Shown piece by piece: positions 1-9,380 of a stretch of DNA of 64,000 bases. The number at the start of each line of letters is the position of its first letter. Within the stretch, counting starts at the first letter, position 1. Source of the DNA: Streptomyces sp. NRRL B-1140. Its GTDB lineage: Bacteria > Actinomycetota > Actinomycetes > Streptomycetales > Streptomycetaceae. The notes under the pieces are model-generated. The model ran no database searches. It was not told where the DNA came from and saw only the letters and a list, made by a program, of their open reading frames with translations. The position numbers and the translations under genes were made by a program. Location: the NCBI RefSeq assembly GCF_001280065.1, contig NZ_LGEA01000136.1:1-64000 (forward strand). The letters run 5' to 3'.

Positions 1-189
1 GTTGCCGAACGACGCCGTCTCCGAGGTGAAACGGTCACCGGTGAGCTGCATACCGTCACCCGAGTCCCCCGCGAACCTGATGACCACCCGGTCCAGGCGA
101 CGCACGTCCTTCGCGCCCGCCCCTTCGCGCTGCTCTTCTGCGACTGCTTCGTCGGCCTGCTCCACTGGGCTACTGACCTGGCTGGTCAC
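1..189 (-). CDS. korA: 2-oxoglutarate:ferredoxin oxidoreductase, alpha subunit, N-terminal part
   Basis: Only the first 63 codons are inside the window; the rest lies beyond position 1. The GTG start at 189 has an AGGGAGG ribosome binding site about ten bases upstream. After roughly 30 polar residues comes [19 protein letters not shown] followed by [10 protein letters not shown], the gamma-domain signature that opens KorA/OorA alpha subunits. The enzyme oxidises 2-oxoglutarate to succinyl-CoA and reduces ferredoxin, so it links the citric acid cycle to low-potential electron carriers. Its closeness to the partial complex I operon starting at 4236 is notable, because a complex I without NADH module could use reduced ferredoxin. 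Missed by simple ORF calling because it is truncated and starts with GTG. Confidence 0.9.
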   Translation of the reverse strand, partial: MTSQVSSPVEQADEAVAEEQREGAGAKDVRRLDRVVIRFAGDSGDGMQLTGDRFTSETASFGN

Positions 190-322
190 TGAACTGGACC
201 TCCCTAGAGGACGCTGTCCGGGACAGGCCTTCCCGGAGGCCTTCCCAGGATCAACACTACGACCGCGGGGGTCGCGTTCTTCGGGTCATTCGCATCTTGG
301 ACACGACTTCGGTATGGCTATG

Positions 323-350
323 CGTCCGTCTTTGTCCGGGTTTCCGGACG
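323..350 (-). terminator. Hairpin downstream of the response regulator gene
   Basis: A GTCCGG/CCGGAC stem (334-339 with 344-349) with a four-base loop lies 15 bases past the response-regulator stop, with an alternative CGTCCG/CGGACG pairing to position 323. There is no T-tract, as is common in Streptomyces. It could end the two-component transcript before korA. Confidence 0.4.
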
Positions 351-365
351 CGGGGATCGTGAACG

Positions 366-1037
366 TCAGGAGTTCAGATACGTCAGCACGGCCAGGACCC
401 TGCGGTGGTCGCCCTCGCTCGGGGACAGCCCCAGCTTCAGGAAGATGTTGCTGACGTGCTTCTCGACCGCCCCGTCGCTGACCACGAGCTGCCGAGCGAC
501 CGCCGAGTTCGTCCGCCCCTCGGCCATCAGCCCCAGCACCTCACGCTCCCTCGGGGTGAGCCCCGCCAGCACGTCCTGCTTGCGGCTGCGCCCCAGCAGC
601 TGCGCGACCACCTCCGGGTCGAGCGCCGTACCACCCTCCGCGACCCGCACCACCGCGTCCACGAACTCCCGTACCTCGGCGACCCGGTCCTTCAGCAGGT
701 AGCCGACACCCCGGCTGGATCCCGCGAGCAGCTCCGTGGCGTAGCGCTCCTCCACGTACTGCGACAGCACCAGCACTCCGAGTCCCGGGTGTGCCTTGCG
801 CAGCTGCACCGCCGCCCGCACCCCCTCGTCGGTGTGCGTCGGCGGCATACGGACGTCGGCCACGACCACGTCCGGCAGCTCGCCCTGCGCGTCCAGCTCC
901 GTGATGGTCTTGATCAGTGCCACGCCGTCACCCACACCGGCGACGACGTCGTGACCCCGGTCGGTCAGCAGCCGGGTCAGGCCCTCTCTGAGCAGCACTG
1001 AATCCTCGGCGATGACCACCCGCACCCTGTCCTCCAC
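366..1037 (-). CDS. NarL/FixJ-family response regulator
   Basis: A DNA-binding response regulator of 223 residues. The receiver domain (residues 5-125) has the acidic pair in VIAEDS, the phospho-acceptor Asp near residue 61 in VVVADVRMP, and the conserved Lys in YLLKDR. A LuxR-type helix-turn-helix starts near residue 159 ([18 protein letters not shown]). The GTG at 1037 is chosen because the receiver domain begins there and a G-rich Shine-Dalgarno stretch precedes it; an ATG at 1100 would add 21 residues lacking domain homology. It lies downstream of two histidine kinases on the same strand with no second regulator, so both kinases probably act on this one protein. Target genes cannot be read from the sequence; the divergent nuo operon is a plausible neighbour target. 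Confidence 0.93.
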   Translation of the reverse strand: MEDRVRVVIAEDSVLLREGLTRLLTDRGHDVVAGVGDGVALIKTITELDAQGELPDVVVADVRMPPTHTDEGVRAAVQLRKAHPGLGVLVLSQYVEERYATELLAGSSRGVGYLLKDRVAEVREFVDAVVRVAEGGTALDPEVVAQLLGRSRKQDVLAGLTPREREVLGLMAEGRTNSAVARQLVVSDGAVEKHVSNIFLKLGLSPSEGDHRRVLAVLTYLNS

Positions 1038-1326
1038 GATTGTCCGGCCCCCCACAGCCCGATGCCGCCCGTCCGCAGCCCACAACGGCTGCGCGCCCAC
1101 CCGTGCGACGGGTCCAGCATTTCAGGGTCGGGGGGTGGATGGGGGCAGGAGCGGCTTCTTGTCCTGCGGAACAGGGCCCCTGCGGCTCTCGTCCGGCCGG
1201 TCCCTCGGCTTCGCTTCCCGCGCTCCCGTGTCGGATGGCGGGCGGGCGACGGCCGCGGGCCCAGGGGACGGAGCGGCCTGGACAGGTCATCGGCGCGGAA
1301 CCCCGGCACCGGCCCCCGACGGGAGG

Positions 1327-2688
1327 TCACCGCACATGAGCTCCCCGCCACGGCAACTCCGCGGTCACCCGGGTCGGGCCACCCGCCGGTGAGTCCACCA
1401 CCAGGACCCCGTCCACCGCGTCGAGCCGGTCCGCCAGACCCGCCAGGCCTGAGCCCCGGGACACGTCGGCCCCGCCCACGCCGTTGTCCACGACCTGCAG
1501 CATCAGCCGGTTCTCCGTCCGCCACACCTCCACACCGGCCCAGGTGGCCCGCGCGTGCTTGCTGATGTTCTGCAGCAGCTCCGACACCGTGAAGTAGGCG
1601 ATCCCCTCGATCGCCGGTGCCGGCCGCTCCGCCAGGTCGACCTCGATCCGCACCGGGACCGTGCAGCGCGAGGCGACCGAGGACAGGGCCGCGTCCAGGC
1701 CGCGGTCGGTCAGGACCGCCGGATGGATGCCGCGCGCCAGGTCCCGCAACTCCTGCAGCGCCGTCTTCACCTCGCCGTGCGCCTCGTCCACCATCCGTGC
1801 GGCCGCCCGCGGGTCCTCCTGGAGCTTGTCCTTCGCCAGCCCCAGATCCATGGCCAGCGCCACCAGCCGGGCCTGCGCCCCGTCGTGCAGATCCCGCTCG
1901 ATCCGCCGCAGATCGGCCGCCGCGGTGTCGACCACCACCCCCCGGTCCGACTCCAGCTCCACCACCCGCGAGGCCAGCCGCGACGGCCCGAGCAGCCCGT
2001 GCACCAGCAGCCGGTCCACCATCGTCAGCGCCCGCACGATCCACGGCGCCGCGATCGTGAACAGCAGTCCCACCAGCGCGGTCACCGTGATCTCGAAGGG
2101 GTTGTCGAGGCGGATCCCGTGCGTCTCACTGCTGTACAGCTGGAATCCGTCCGCGCCGGCCCCCATCGGGAGCGCCCAGAACCACAGCGGATACGTCAGC
2201 AGCCCCCAGCCCAGCAGCCACACGTTCACGGCGACGGCGAACGAGAACACCCCCCAGGGCAGCTGCACCACCGCGTACAGCAGCGCCCGCCACGAGACGC
2301 CGCTCTTGAGGACGGCCCCCATCCACGCCATCGCGCCCGGCTTGGCCGTCCGCAGCGGCTCCGGCTCGCCCACCTCCAGGCCCAGCAGCGCCCGCGCCCG
2401 CGTCCGCTCCAGAGCCCCGATACCGCGACACCCGGCGAGCGCCGCCGCCAGCACCGGAACGCCGAGGAACGTGACCAGCAGCCCCGCCCCCAGCGACACC
2501 ATGGTGACCGCGTAGGTGAAGGCCAGGATGCCGACCGGCAGGCTGAGCAGCACATGGGCGAACTCGCGCCAGGTACGGCCCTCGACCGGCGCCCGCAGTG
2601 CGGCCGGCAGCCGGTACCGCCGTTCGGTGCTCCCGGGGAACCCGGACCCACCGTCGAGCCCGTACCCCTGTCCGTACTCCGTGGCCAT
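1327..2688 (-). CDS. Sensor histidine kinase (HisKA_3 type), copy 1
   Basis: A membrane sensor kinase of 453 residues. Residues about 35-235 form a multi-pass 'putative sensor' region with repeated hydrophobic segments. The dimerisation and phospho-acceptor box RRIERDLHDGAQARL places the acceptor His at about residue 268. An HATPase domain follows, with its N-box Asn near 374 (SELLQNISKHA) and a G-box (DNGVGG). The start at 2688 is supported by an AGGAGAAGGA site nine bases upstream; an in-frame ATG at 2739 lacks one. It is a paralogue of the kinase at 2802-4010, very similar from the acceptor box to the end, which implies a tandem duplication. The input signal is unknown; an envelope signal is likely from the topology. 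Confidence 0.92.
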   Translation of the reverse strand: MATEYGQGYGLDGGSGFPGSTERRYRLPAALRAPVEGRTWREFAHVLLSLPVGILAFTYAVTMVSLGAGLLVTFLGVPVLAAALAGCRGIGALERTRARALLGLEVGEPEPLRTAKPGAMAWMGAVLKSGVSWRALLYAVVQLPWGVFSFAVAVNVWLLGWGLLTYPLWFWALPMGAGADGFQLYSSETHGIRLDNPFEITVTALVGLLFTIAAPWIVRALTMVDRLLVHGLLGPSRLASRVVELESDRGVVVDTAAADLRRIERDLHDGAQARLVALAMDLGLAKDKLQEDPRAAARMVDEAHGEVKTALQELRDLARGIHPAVLTDRGLDAALSSVASRCTVPVRIEVDLAERPAPAIEGIAYFTVSELLQNISKHARATWAGVEVWRTENRLMLQVVDNGVGGADVSRGSGLAGLADRLDAVDGVLVVDSPAGGPTRVTAELPWRGAHVR

Positions 2689-2788
2689 CGGCGCCGTCCT
2701 TCTCCTCGTCGTGCGACTGTTGTGCTCCCGTACCTCCACCCTGCTCCGCCGCAGGCCGGCGGACCATGGAGTGCGTCGGCGTCTCGAG

Positions 2789-2810
2789 CGGGGGGTTTTC
2801 CCTACCCCCG
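2789..2810 (-). terminator. G/C-rich inverted repeat at the end of the upstream kinase
   Basis: CGGGGG and CCCCCG arms flank a short A-rich centre and overlap the TAG stop (2802-2804) of the kinase gene. It may be a weak terminator or an mRNA-stabilising hairpin between the two paralogous kinases, which are 113 bases apart. Confidence 0.3.
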
Positions 2811-4010
2811 GGCCCCGGACCGGTCACGCCACGGCAGTTCCGCGGTGACCGTCGTCGGGCCGCCCTCGGGCGACTCCAGGACGAACAGCCCGTCGACGGC
2901 GTCCAGCCGGTCCGCCAGGCCCTTCATCCCCGTACCGCCGTCGAGGCTCGCGCCGCCCACCCCGTCGTCCCCCACCTGAATCAGCAGCCGGGTGTCGGTC
3001 CGCCACACCTCCACCGAGGCCGCATTCGCCCTGCTGTGCTTGCTGACGTTCTGCAGCAGCTCCGAGACGGTGAAGTAGGCGATGCCCTCGATGGCCGCGG
3101 CCGGCCGCTCCGGCAGGTCGACCGTCACCTTCACCGGGACCGTGCAGCGCGAGGCCACCGAGGACAGGGCCGCGTCCAGACCCCGGTCGGTCAGCACCGC
3201 CGGATGGATGCCGCGCGCCAGGTCCCGCAGCTCCTGCAGCGCCAGCTTCACCTCGCCGTGCGCCTCCTCGACCATCGCCGCCGCCGCGTCGGGATCCTCC
3301 AGCACCTTCTCCTTCGCCAGGCCGAGCCCCATCGCCAGATTGACCAGCCGGGCCTGCGCCCCGTCGTGCAGATCCCGCTCGATACGCCGGAGATCGGCCG
3401 CGGCCGTGTCCACCACGACCCCCCGGTCCGACTCCAGCTCGGCGATCCGCCGCTCCAGCTCGTCCGAGGGTGACAGCAGCGCCCGCACCATGGCCCGGTC
3501 GGCATTGGCCAGCCCCCGCGCGATGAACGGCAGCACCGGCCACAGCACGAACAGCGAGGCCAGCGTGACGCCGAAGGTGAGCACGCCCCAGGGCAGCCGG
3601 ATGAACTCGTACAGCACCGTGCGCCAGCCCACCGGGTCCTTCAGCTGTATCCACAACCGCTGGAAGAAGCCGCCCTCGCCCCACAGCCGCAGCCGGCTCG
3701 GCTCCTCGATCCGCACCCCGAGCAGCGCCCGGGCCCGCGCCCGTTCCAGCCTGCCCAGCAGCCGCGCACCCATGAGACCGGCCGCGAGCAGCGGGAATCC
3801 GATCACCGTGACGGTCAGTCCGAAACCGATGGACAGCATCGTCACCACATAGGTGAAACCGAGCAGCGCGACCGGAAGGTTCGCCAGCAGGTGCGCGATC
3901 TCTTTCCAGGTGTGCCGGTCATAGGCGAGCCGGGCAGGCGGCGGACGGTCGTCCGGCCCGGCGGCCGACCGGGCCGCCGTCGTGCCCGAGGACGGGATGC
4001 GTTGGGTCAT
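2802..4010 (-). CDS. Sensor histidine kinase (HisKA_3 type), copy 2
   Basis: A 402-residue paralogue of the neighbouring kinase. It has an N-terminal membrane sensor region (residues about 30-170), a phospho-acceptor box with His near residue 215 in the same RRIERDLHDGAQARLV context, and an HATPase domain with the N-box Asn near 321 and DDGVGG in the G-box. Both catalytic signatures are intact, so neither copy looks like a pseudogene. It lacks about 45 residues of the membrane region present in copy 1, so the two may sense different signals while sharing one response regulator. It is the first gene of the minus-strand unit and diverges from nuoA across a 225-base gap. Confidence 0.92.
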   Translation of the reverse strand: MTQRIPSSGTTAARSAAGPDDRPPPARLAYDRHTWKEIAHLLANLPVALLGFTYVVTMLSIGFGLTVTVIGFPLLAAGLMGARLLGRLERARARALLGVRIEEPSRLRLWGEGGFFQRLWIQLKDPVGWRTVLYEFIRLPWGVLTFGVTLASLFVLWPVLPFIARGLANADRAMVRALLSPSDELERRIAELESDRGVVVDTAAADLRRIERDLHDGAQARLVNLAMGLGLAKEKVLEDPDAAAAMVEEAHGEVKLALQELRDLARGIHPAVLTDRGLDAALSSVASRCTVPVKVTVDLPERPAAAIEGIAYFTVSELLQNVSKHSRANAASVEVWRTDTRLLIQVGDDGVGGASLDGGTGMKGLADRLDAVDGLFVLESPEGGPTTVTAELPWRDRSGARG

Positions 4011-4113
4011 GTGCGTCAGCCTGCCCGGCGGCGGACGGCTGCGCCATGAGGGGGACCGCCAGGATCGGCTGAGGAAAACCCCACCCCCCGTATGCCCGGC
4101 GGTGACGGGCTGC

Positions 4114-4141
4114 TTACCCTGCCCTTATCAGGGCCTAGACT
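4114..4141 (+). promoter_or_regulatory. Candidate promoter of the nuo operon
   Basis: TTACCC (4114-4119) and TAGACT (4136-4141) are spaced by 16 bases, about 95 bases before the nuoA start, in the divergent gap with the histidine kinase gene. This fits a housekeeping-sigma promoter with a good -10 and moderate -35. The gap (4011-4235) may also hold response-regulator sites, but none was recognised. Confidence 0.45.
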
Positions 4142-4235
4142 CCCGTGCGTACAGATCGTCGAACGGCGGCACCCAGCGAGCCGCGGCCTCGTCGAAGGAT
4201 CCAGGTCCGAAATTCTGAGGGAGCGAGGGACGGAC

Positions 4236-4643
4236 GTGCCGGAACCGACCGTCGTCACCACGACCGTCGTCGCGGCGGACTACTTCCAGTCCTACTCGGT
4301 CGTCGGACTGCTCGCCGTGATCGGTGTGCTGTTCGTCGCCGTCGCCTTCGGGGCCGGCCGCCTGCTGCGGCCCGTGGTCCCCACCCCCGAGAAGCTCCTG
4401 ACGTACGAGTGCGGCGTCGACCCCGTCGGCGAGGGCTGGGCCCACACCCAGGTCCGCTACTACGTGTACGCCTTCCTCTACGTGATCTTCGCCGTCGACT
4501 CGATCTTCCTGTTCCCCTGGGCGACCGTCTTCGCCGCCCCCGGCTACGGCGCGACGACCCTGGCCGAGATGTTCGTCTTCCTCGGCTTCCTGGCGGTCGG
4601 CCTGCTCTACGCCTACAAGAAGGGCGTCCTGGCATGGACGTGA
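4236..4643 (+). CDS. nuoA: NADH-quinone oxidoreductase subunit A
   Basis: A 135-residue membrane subunit of complex I with three predicted transmembrane helices, within the usual family length. [16 protein letters not shown] corresponds to the conserved loop after helix 1 that lines the quinone site. The GTG start is chosen because a GAGGGA Shine-Dalgarno sequence precedes it and the protein then matches NuoA length. It opens a ten-gene operon and overlaps nuoB by ten bases. I treat this as a second, partial nuo cluster, because nuoD, E, F and G are absent downstream. Confidence 0.93.
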   Translation: MPEPTVVTTTVVAADYFQSYSVVGLLAVIGVLFVAVAFGAGRLLRPVVPTPEKLLTYECGVDPVGEGWAHTQVRYYVYAFLYVIFAVDSIFLFPWATVFAAPGYGATTLAEMFVFLGFLAVGLLYAYKKGVLAWT

Positions 4644-5248
4644 ACCCCTCGGTGTCCGAGCCTGTGTCGCTGCCCGAGCCCAAGCGGCTGGGCGCCCTGG
4701 CCCGTCTCGCCCCCGAGCCGATGAAGGTCGTCCTCAACTGGGGCCGCCGCTACTCGCTCTGGGTCTTCAACTTCGGCCTCGCCTGCTGCGCGATCGAGTT
4801 CATCGCCGCCTCCATGGCCCGCCACGACTTCATCCGCCTCGGCGTCATCCCGTTCGCCCCGGGCCCCCGCCAGGCCGACCTGATGGTCGTCTCCGGCACG
4901 GTCACGGACAAGATGGCCCCGGCCGTGAAGCGCCTCTACGAGCAGATGCCGGAACCGAAGTACGTCATCTCCTTCGGCGCGTGCAGCAACTGCGGCGGCC
5001 CCTACTGGGACTCGTACTCCGTCACCAAGGGCGTCGACCAGATCATCCCCGTCGACGTCTACGTCCCGGGCTGCCCGCCCCGCCCCGAGGCGCTGCTCCA
5101 GGGCATCCTCAAGCTCCAGGAGAAGATCGCCCGCGAGTCGCTTGGGGAGCGGTACGGCAGCGGTGCCGAGCGCCCCTCGGCTGCGGCGCTGCAGAGCGGA
5201 CTGGTGCAACCGCCCGCACCGGAGACGGCCCCGGGGGAGGGGCGATGA
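4634..5248 (+). CDS. nuoB: NADH-quinone oxidoreductase subunit B (N2 cluster subunit)
   Basis: This 204-residue subunit carries the terminal [4Fe-4S] cluster N2 that reduces quinone. The four ligands are visible: the vicinal pair Cys51-Cys52, Cys117 in FGACSNC, and Cys147 in the conserved PGCPPRP. The last 35 or so residues are a variable Ala/Pro-rich tail. Start and stop overlap the neighbours (ten bases with nuoA, ATGA with nuoC), so translational coupling is likely. N2 chemistry needs NuoD, which this cluster does not encode; a NuoD from elsewhere in the genome would have to partner it. Confidence 0.95.
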   Translation: MDVNPSVSEPVSLPEPKRLGALARLAPEPMKVVLNWGRRYSLWVFNFGLACCAIEFIAASMARHDFIRLGVIPFAPGPRQADLMVVSGTVTDKMAPAVKRLYEQMPEPKYVISFGACSNCGGPYWDSYSVTKGVDQIIPVDVYVPGCPPRPEALLQGILKLQEKIARESLGERYGSGAERPSAAALQSGLVQPPAPETAPGEGR

Positions 5249-6543
5249 CCGCCGTCGGCTGGCTGCCCGCCACCTCCGAGGAACTCTTCGGCCCGGACGC
5301 CACGGCCGAGGAGTCCTACGACGTCCTGACGGTCGACGTTCCCCCGGCAGCCTGGATCACCGCCCTCGAGACCGCCCGCGACCGCCTCGGCTGCACCTAC
5401 TTCGACTGGCTGAGCGCCGTCGACGAACCGGGCACGGGCTTCCGCGTCACGGCCCACGTCGCCGCGCTCGCTCCCGTCCGACGCCTCCTGCTCCGTACGA
5501 CGGTGCCGCACGACGCCCCCTCCCTGCCCTCGGCGGTCGACGTCTACGCGGGCGCCGCCTGGCACGAACGCGAGACGTACGAGATGTTCGGCATCATCTT
5601 CGAAGGCCACCCGGCGCTCGACCACCTGCTCCTGCCCGAGAACTTCGAAGGCCACCCCCTGCGCAAGGACTTCGTCCTCGCCGCCCGCGTCGCCAAGGCC
5701 TGGCCCGGCGCGAAGGAGCCGGGCGAGTCGGACCACGGCGGCCCCAAGCGCCGTCAGATGCTCCCGCCCGGCGTCCCCGACCCCAACGAATGGGGCCCCC
5801 TCAAGGGCCAGCTCCCGCCGGCCCCTGCCCGAGGCGCAGGCCGCGCCGCAGGCGAACGCCCGGCCCGAGGCGCCGCACGCCCAGCGGGCGAACGCCCCGT
5901 ACGACGCACCCGCTCGGCGTCGCAGGGCTCGGCGAGCCAGCCCGCTGCCGGTGCGGAGACTCCGGCAGCGGGAGCGGGTGGCCCGGCTGCCCCGCGTCGT
6001 GCACGTTCGGCGTCGGAGGGCTCCGTGAGCCAGTCCGCTGCCCCTGGCGGGACTCCGGCTGCCTCCCGGCGTACGCGTACGGCGGCTGATAGCCCGGCGA
6101 GTCGGCCCGTCCCCGGCGAGCCGACTGCTCCGGCCCAGAAGACCGAGCCCGACCGGGGCGACACCACACCGGATACGGCCCCCAGCGCCCCGCGCAGCAC
6201 GGACGCCCCCTGGCACCACGCCCGTCCGGCTTTCGACGAACCGGCACCCGAACCGTCGCCGGAGGCAGCACAGGCCTCTGCCATCCCAGGCACCTCGGGC
6301 TCGGCGGACAAGCAGAAGGCCACGGGCGACGAGCCGCAGGCCGGGGATGACGAGCCGACCGCTACGGACGACGAGCCGCAGGCCACGGATGACGAGCCGC
6401 AGGCCTCTGATGACGAGCCGACGGCCACGGACAACAAGCCGCAGGCCACGGACGACAAGGCGCAGCCCAGCGGCCACCCCGTCGGCCCCGGCGACGCCGG
6501 GCATCCCGCCGACACCGAGAACCCCACAGGAGGCCCGCAGTGA
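5245..6543 (+). CDS. nuoC: NADH-quinone oxidoreductase subunit C with long repeat tail
   Basis: Residues 25-165 form a normal NuoC (30 kDa subunit) domain, with the signature [16 protein letters not shown] and then LRKDF. The protein continues to 432 residues, about twice the family norm. Residues 190-432 are low-complexity: first a roughly 30-residue imperfect repeat beginning RR[TA]RSAS (about 220-290), then a Pro/Glu/Asp-rich stretch, then seven copies of a seven-residue unit like ATDDEPQ (about 360-406). The tail is probably disordered and acidic at its end. There is no NuoD fusion. It overlaps both neighbours by ATGA. High GC3 continues through the tail, so it is genuinely coding. Confidence 0.9.
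   Translation: MTAVGWLPATSEELFGPDATAEESYDVLTVDVPPAAWITALETARDRLGCTYFDWLSAVDEPGTGFRVTAHVAALAPVRRLLLRTTVPHDAPSLPSAVDVYAGAAWHERETYEMFGIIFEGHPALDHLLLPENFEGHPLRKDFVLAARVAKAWPGAKEPGESDHGGPKRRQMLPPGVPDPNEWGPLKGQLPPAPARGAGRAAGERPARGAARPAGERPVRRTRSASQGSASQPAAGAETPAAGAGGPAAPRRARSASEGSVSQSAAPGGTPAASRRTRTAADSPASRPVPGEPTAPAQKTEPDRGDTTPDTAPSAPRSTDAPWHHARPAFDEPAPEPSPEAAQASAIPGTSGSADKQKATGDEPQAGDDEPTATDDEPQATDDEPQASDDEPTATDNKPQATDDKAQPSGHPVGPGDAGHPADTENPTGGPQ
6322..6465 (+). repeat. 21-base tandem repeat encoding acidic heptads in NuoC
   Basis: Seven consecutive imperfect 21-base units (built around GACGAGCCGCAGGCCACGGA) encode ATDDEPQ-like heptads. Unit-to-unit change is mainly conservative (Q/T, T/S/G, D/N, E/K). 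Such arrays expand and contract easily, so length should vary between strains. Confidence 0.85.
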
Positions 6544-7508
6544 ACGACGTGCTCGACGTCGCCCTGCGACTCCTGGTCGTCTTCGTCGTCTTCCTCACCT
6601 TCCCCCTGATCATCGGCCAGACCGAGCACAAGGTCATGGCCCATATGCAGGGCCGCCTCGGCCCCATGTACGCCGGTGGCTTCCACGGCTGGGCCCAGCT
6701 GATCGCCGACGGTGTGAAGTTCGCGCAGAAGGAGGACGTCGTCCCCGCGGGCGCCGACCGCCGCATCTTCCAACTGGCCCCCGCCGTCGCCCTCCTGCCC
6801 TACCTCCTCGTCCTGCTCGCCATCCCCGTCGGCCCCGGTGAGGGAGCCGTCGGGCAGGTCATCGACGCGGGCGTCTTCTTCGTCCTGGCCGTCATGGGCG
6901 TCGGCGTCCTCGGCTCGCTCATGGCCGGCTGGGCGTCCGCGAACAAGTTCTCCCTCCTCGGCGGACTGCGCACCGCAGCCCAGCTCCTCGCCTACGAACT
7001 GCCGATGCTCCTGACCGCCGCCTCGGTGGCCATGGCCGCCGGCACCGTCTCCCTCCCCGGCATCCTCGACGCCTTCGAGTGGTGGTGGCTGCCCTGGCAG
7101 ATCGTCGGCGCGATCGTGTTCTTCGTGGCCGGACTCGCCGAACTCCAGCGGCCGCCCTTCGACATGCCCGTTGCCGACTCGGAGATCATCTTCGGCGCCT
7201 ACACCGAGTACACGGGCCTCCGTTTCGCTCTCTTCCTCCTCGCCGAGTACGCCGGAATCGTCGTCCTGTGCGCCCTGACCACCGTCCTCTTCCTGGGCGG
7301 CTGGCACGGCCCCTGGGGTGCCGACGGCCTCGGCTGGGTCTGGACCCTGCTGAAGACCGCCGTCCTCGCCTTCCTCGTGATCTGGCTGCGCGTCACCTAC
7401 CCGCGCCTGCGCGAGGACCAGCTCCAAAAGCTCGCCTGGACCCTCCTCGTCCCCCTCTCCCTCGCCCAGATCGCCCTCACCGGCATCGTCAAGGTGGTGA
7501 TCCGGTAA
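6540..7508 (+). CDS. nuoH: NADH-quinone oxidoreductase subunit H
   Basis: A 322-residue membrane subunit that anchors the peripheral arm and forms the quinone entry site. Eight transmembrane helices are expected. Signatures include [20 protein letters not shown] near residue 30 and the conserved [19 protein letters not shown] near residue 200, whose acidic residues lie at the quinone-to-membrane coupling interface. It overlaps nuoC by ATGA. Confidence 0.96.
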   Translation: MNDVLDVALRLLVVFVVFLTFPLIIGQTEHKVMAHMQGRLGPMYAGGFHGWAQLIADGVKFAQKEDVVPAGADRRIFQLAPAVALLPYLLVLLAIPVGPGEGAVGQVIDAGVFFVLAVMGVGVLGSLMAGWASANKFSLLGGLRTAAQLLAYELPMLLTAASVAMAAGTVSLPGILDAFEWWWLPWQIVGAIVFFVAGLAELQRPPFDMPVADSEIIFGAYTEYTGLRFALFLLAEYAGIVVLCALTTVLFLGGWHGPWGADGLGWVWTLLKTAVLAFLVIWLRVTYPRLREDQLQKLAWTLLVPLSLAQIALTGIVKVVIR

Positions 7509-7510
7509 CC

Positions 7511-8290
7511 ATGGCTGCGTCGCTCCCGCCCTCCCGGCCCCGCATCCCCGGCAGTGGCCTCGCCAAGGGCCTGGCCGTCACCCTGCGCACGATGACGAAG
7601 AAGTCCGTCACCGCGCAGTACCCCGACGCCCAGCCCGACCTCCCGCCCCGCACCCGCGGTGTGATCGGCCTGTTCGAGGAGAACTGCACGGTTTGCATGC
7701 TGTGCGCCCGCGAGTGCCCGGACTGGTGCATCTACATCGACTCCCACAAGGAGACCGTCCCGCCTGCGGCCCCGGGGGGCCGCGAGCGCAGCCGCAACGT
7801 CCTCGACCGCTTCGCCATCGACTTCTCCCTGTGCATGTACTGCGGTATCTGCATCGAGGTCTGTCCTTTCGACGCCCTGTTCTGGTCACCTGAGTTCGAG
7901 TACGCCGAGACCGACATCCGCGACCTCACTCACGAGCGCGACAAGCTCCGCGAGTGGATGTGGACCGTCCCGGCCCCGCCGGCCCTCGACCCCGGCGCGG
8001 AGGAACCGAAGGAACTCGCCGCCGCCCGCAAGGCCGCCGACAAGCTGGCCGCCCAGCAGGCCCCGCCGGCCACCGAACCCCACGCCGACGAGCAGGCCCG
8101 CGCCGCCGAACAGCCCACCCGACCCCAGGGCGACTCCAAGCAGCAGACCGACCAGCCGAAGCCGGACCGCCAGGAGCCGGACCGCCAGGAGCCGGTACGT
8201 CAGGAGCCGGATCGCCCGAGGCCGACTCGTCCGGAGCCGGGGCACCCGAAGCCAGGTCGCCCCAAGCCCGGTCAGGAGGGCGCGGAATGA
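7511..8290 (+). CDS. nuoI: NADH-quinone oxidoreductase subunit I with repeat tail
   Basis: A ferredoxin-like subunit holding clusters N6a and N6b. Two complete CxxCxxCxxxCP motifs are present (Cys59-62-65-69 and Cys108-111-114-118), so electron transfer to N2 should work. The core ends near residue 150. The remaining 110 residues are an Ala/Lys-rich segment followed by about eight copies of a Pro-rich pentad such as DRQEP or GRPKP. Normal NuoI is about 160-200 residues, so the tail is an extension, as in NuoC. The ATG lies two bases after nuoH and the stop overlaps nuoJ. Confidence 0.92.
   Translation: MAASLPPSRPRIPGSGLAKGLAVTLRTMTKKSVTAQYPDAQPDLPPRTRGVIGLFEENCTVCMLCARECPDWCIYIDSHKETVPPAAPGGRERSRNVLDRFAIDFSLCMYCGICIEVCPFDALFWSPEFEYAETDIRDLTHERDKLREWMWTVPAPPALDPGAEEPKELAAARKAADKLAAQQAPPATEPHADEQARAAEQPTRPQGDSKQQTDQPKPDRQEPDRQEPVRQEPDRPRPTRPEPGHPKPGRPKPGQEGAE
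8164..8271 (+). repeat. 15-base proline-rich tandem repeat in NuoI
   Basis: A run of near-identical 15-base units (CAGGAGCCGGACCGC and variants) encodes [30 protein letters not shown] pentads at the C-terminus of NuoI. Boundaries are approximate. Confidence 0.75.
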
Positions 8291-8982
8291 CGCTCGCCGC
8301 ACACGCCGCTCTCCTCGCGACCGGCCCGGCCACCGGGGCCGCCGCCGAAACCCGCGGCTTCCTCTCCCCGACCGGCGTCGAGATCGCTTTCCTCCTCGTC
8401 GGCCTGGTGACCTTCGGCGCCGCCCTCGTCACCGTCACCACCAGGCAACTGGTGCACGCCGCCCTGTGGCTGGTGGTCACCCTCGGCGGGCTCGCCGTCG
8501 AGTACCTCCTGCTCACCGCCGAGTTCATCGCTTGGGTGCAGGTCCTCATCTATGTCGGTTCCGTCGTCGTCCTCCTCCTGTTCGGTCTGATGCTCACCAG
8601 GGCCCCCATCGGGCGCTCTCCGGATGCCGACTCCGGCAACCGCTGGGCCGCCCTCGTCGTGGCCGTCGCCGCTGCCGCCGCTCTGGTCTGGGTCGTCGTC
8701 GACGCCTTCCGCACGACCTGGATCGACCTGGACGGCGCCGCCGCCGGCTCCACCGAGGCCACCGGCGCGAGCCTCTTCCAGAACTGGGTGCTCCCCTTCG
8801 AGGCCCTCTCCGTTCTCCTCCTCGCCGCACTGGTCGGCGCCATCGTCCTGTCCCGCAAGGCGAAGGCGGAGTCGAGCTCTCCCCCCGTGAACGCCCCGGA
8901 CGCCACCAAGAGTTCCCGGACGGTCACGGAGAGTTCAGGTTCAGGCCGTTCGGAGCGTTCCGCGCAGGAAGGCACCCGCTGA
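8287..8982 (+). CDS. nuoJ: NADH-quinone oxidoreductase subunit J
   Basis: A membrane subunit of 231 residues with five expected helices. The helix-3 region [21 protein letters not shown] contains the conserved Tyr/Gly pi-bulge signature of NuoJ. An unusual Ser/Thr-rich tail of about 40 residues follows the last helix. ATGA overlap with nuoI and a TGATG junction with nuoK indicate coupling. Confidence 0.95.
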   Translation: MTLAAHAALLATGPATGAAAETRGFLSPTGVEIAFLLVGLVTFGAALVTVTTRQLVHAALWLVVTLGGLAVEYLLLTAEFIAWVQVLIYVGSVVVLLLFGLMLTRAPIGRSPDADSGNRWAALVVAVAAAAALVWVVVDAFRTTWIDLDGAAAGSTEATGASLFQNWVLPFEALSVLLLAALVGAIVLSRKAKAESSSPPVNAPDATKSSRTVTESSGSGRSERSAQEGTR

Positions 8983-9380
8983 TGCACCTCGCCTACCCCG
9001 CCGTGCTCTCCGTCCTGCTCTTCTGCACGGGTCTGTACGGAGTCCTGGCCCGTCGCAACGCGATCCTGGTCCTGATGTCGGTCGAGCTCATGCTCAACGC
9101 CGTCAACCTGAACCTGGTCGCCTTCGACGTCTGGCTCAGCAAGGCCGCCAGGGAGACCCTGCACTCCGGTCAGGCCCTGACCCTGTTCACCATCGCCATC
9201 GCCGCCGCAGAGATCGGCATCGGGCTGGCCATCGTCCTCGCCGTCCACCGCAACCGCGGCACCTCGGACATCGACAAGCTCCGCGACACCGCCGAACGGC
9301 ACGACCCCGACGACCCCGGCCACGACGTCCGCCCGGCCGAGCAGTCCGACGAGGCCCAGAAGGCTGAGGCCACCGCGTGA
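8982..9380 (+). CDS. nuoK: NADH-quinone oxidoreductase subunit K
   Basis: A small MrpC-like antiporter-related subunit of 132 residues with three helices. The conserved membrane Glu lies in [13 protein letters not shown], and a second in [11 protein letters not shown]; both are essential proton-path residues in the family. The C-terminal 30 residues are a charged extension (the family is usually about 100 residues). The TGATG start overlaps nuoJ by one base; the stop overlaps nuoL's GTG. Confidence 0.95.
   Translation: MHLAYPAVLSVLLFCTGLYGVLARRNAILVLMSVELMLNAVNLNLVAFDVWLSKAARETLHSGQALTLFTIAIAAAEIGIGLAIVLAVHRNRGTSDIDKLRDTAERHDPDDPGHDVRPAEQSDEAQKAEATA

Noticed and set aside
2..454. Plus-strand open frame at the start of the window
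   Set aside because: It is antisense to korA and the response regulator; korA similarity on the minus strand is clear and this frame has no ribosome site or family match.
6322..6465. CRISPR array
   Set aside because: The repeat units are contiguous with no spacers and encode a protein heptad.
5059..6504. Long minus-strand frame over nuoC
   Set aside because: It is a shadow of the high-GC nuoC repeat region; its repeats mirror the NuoC heptads and its codon bias is wrong.
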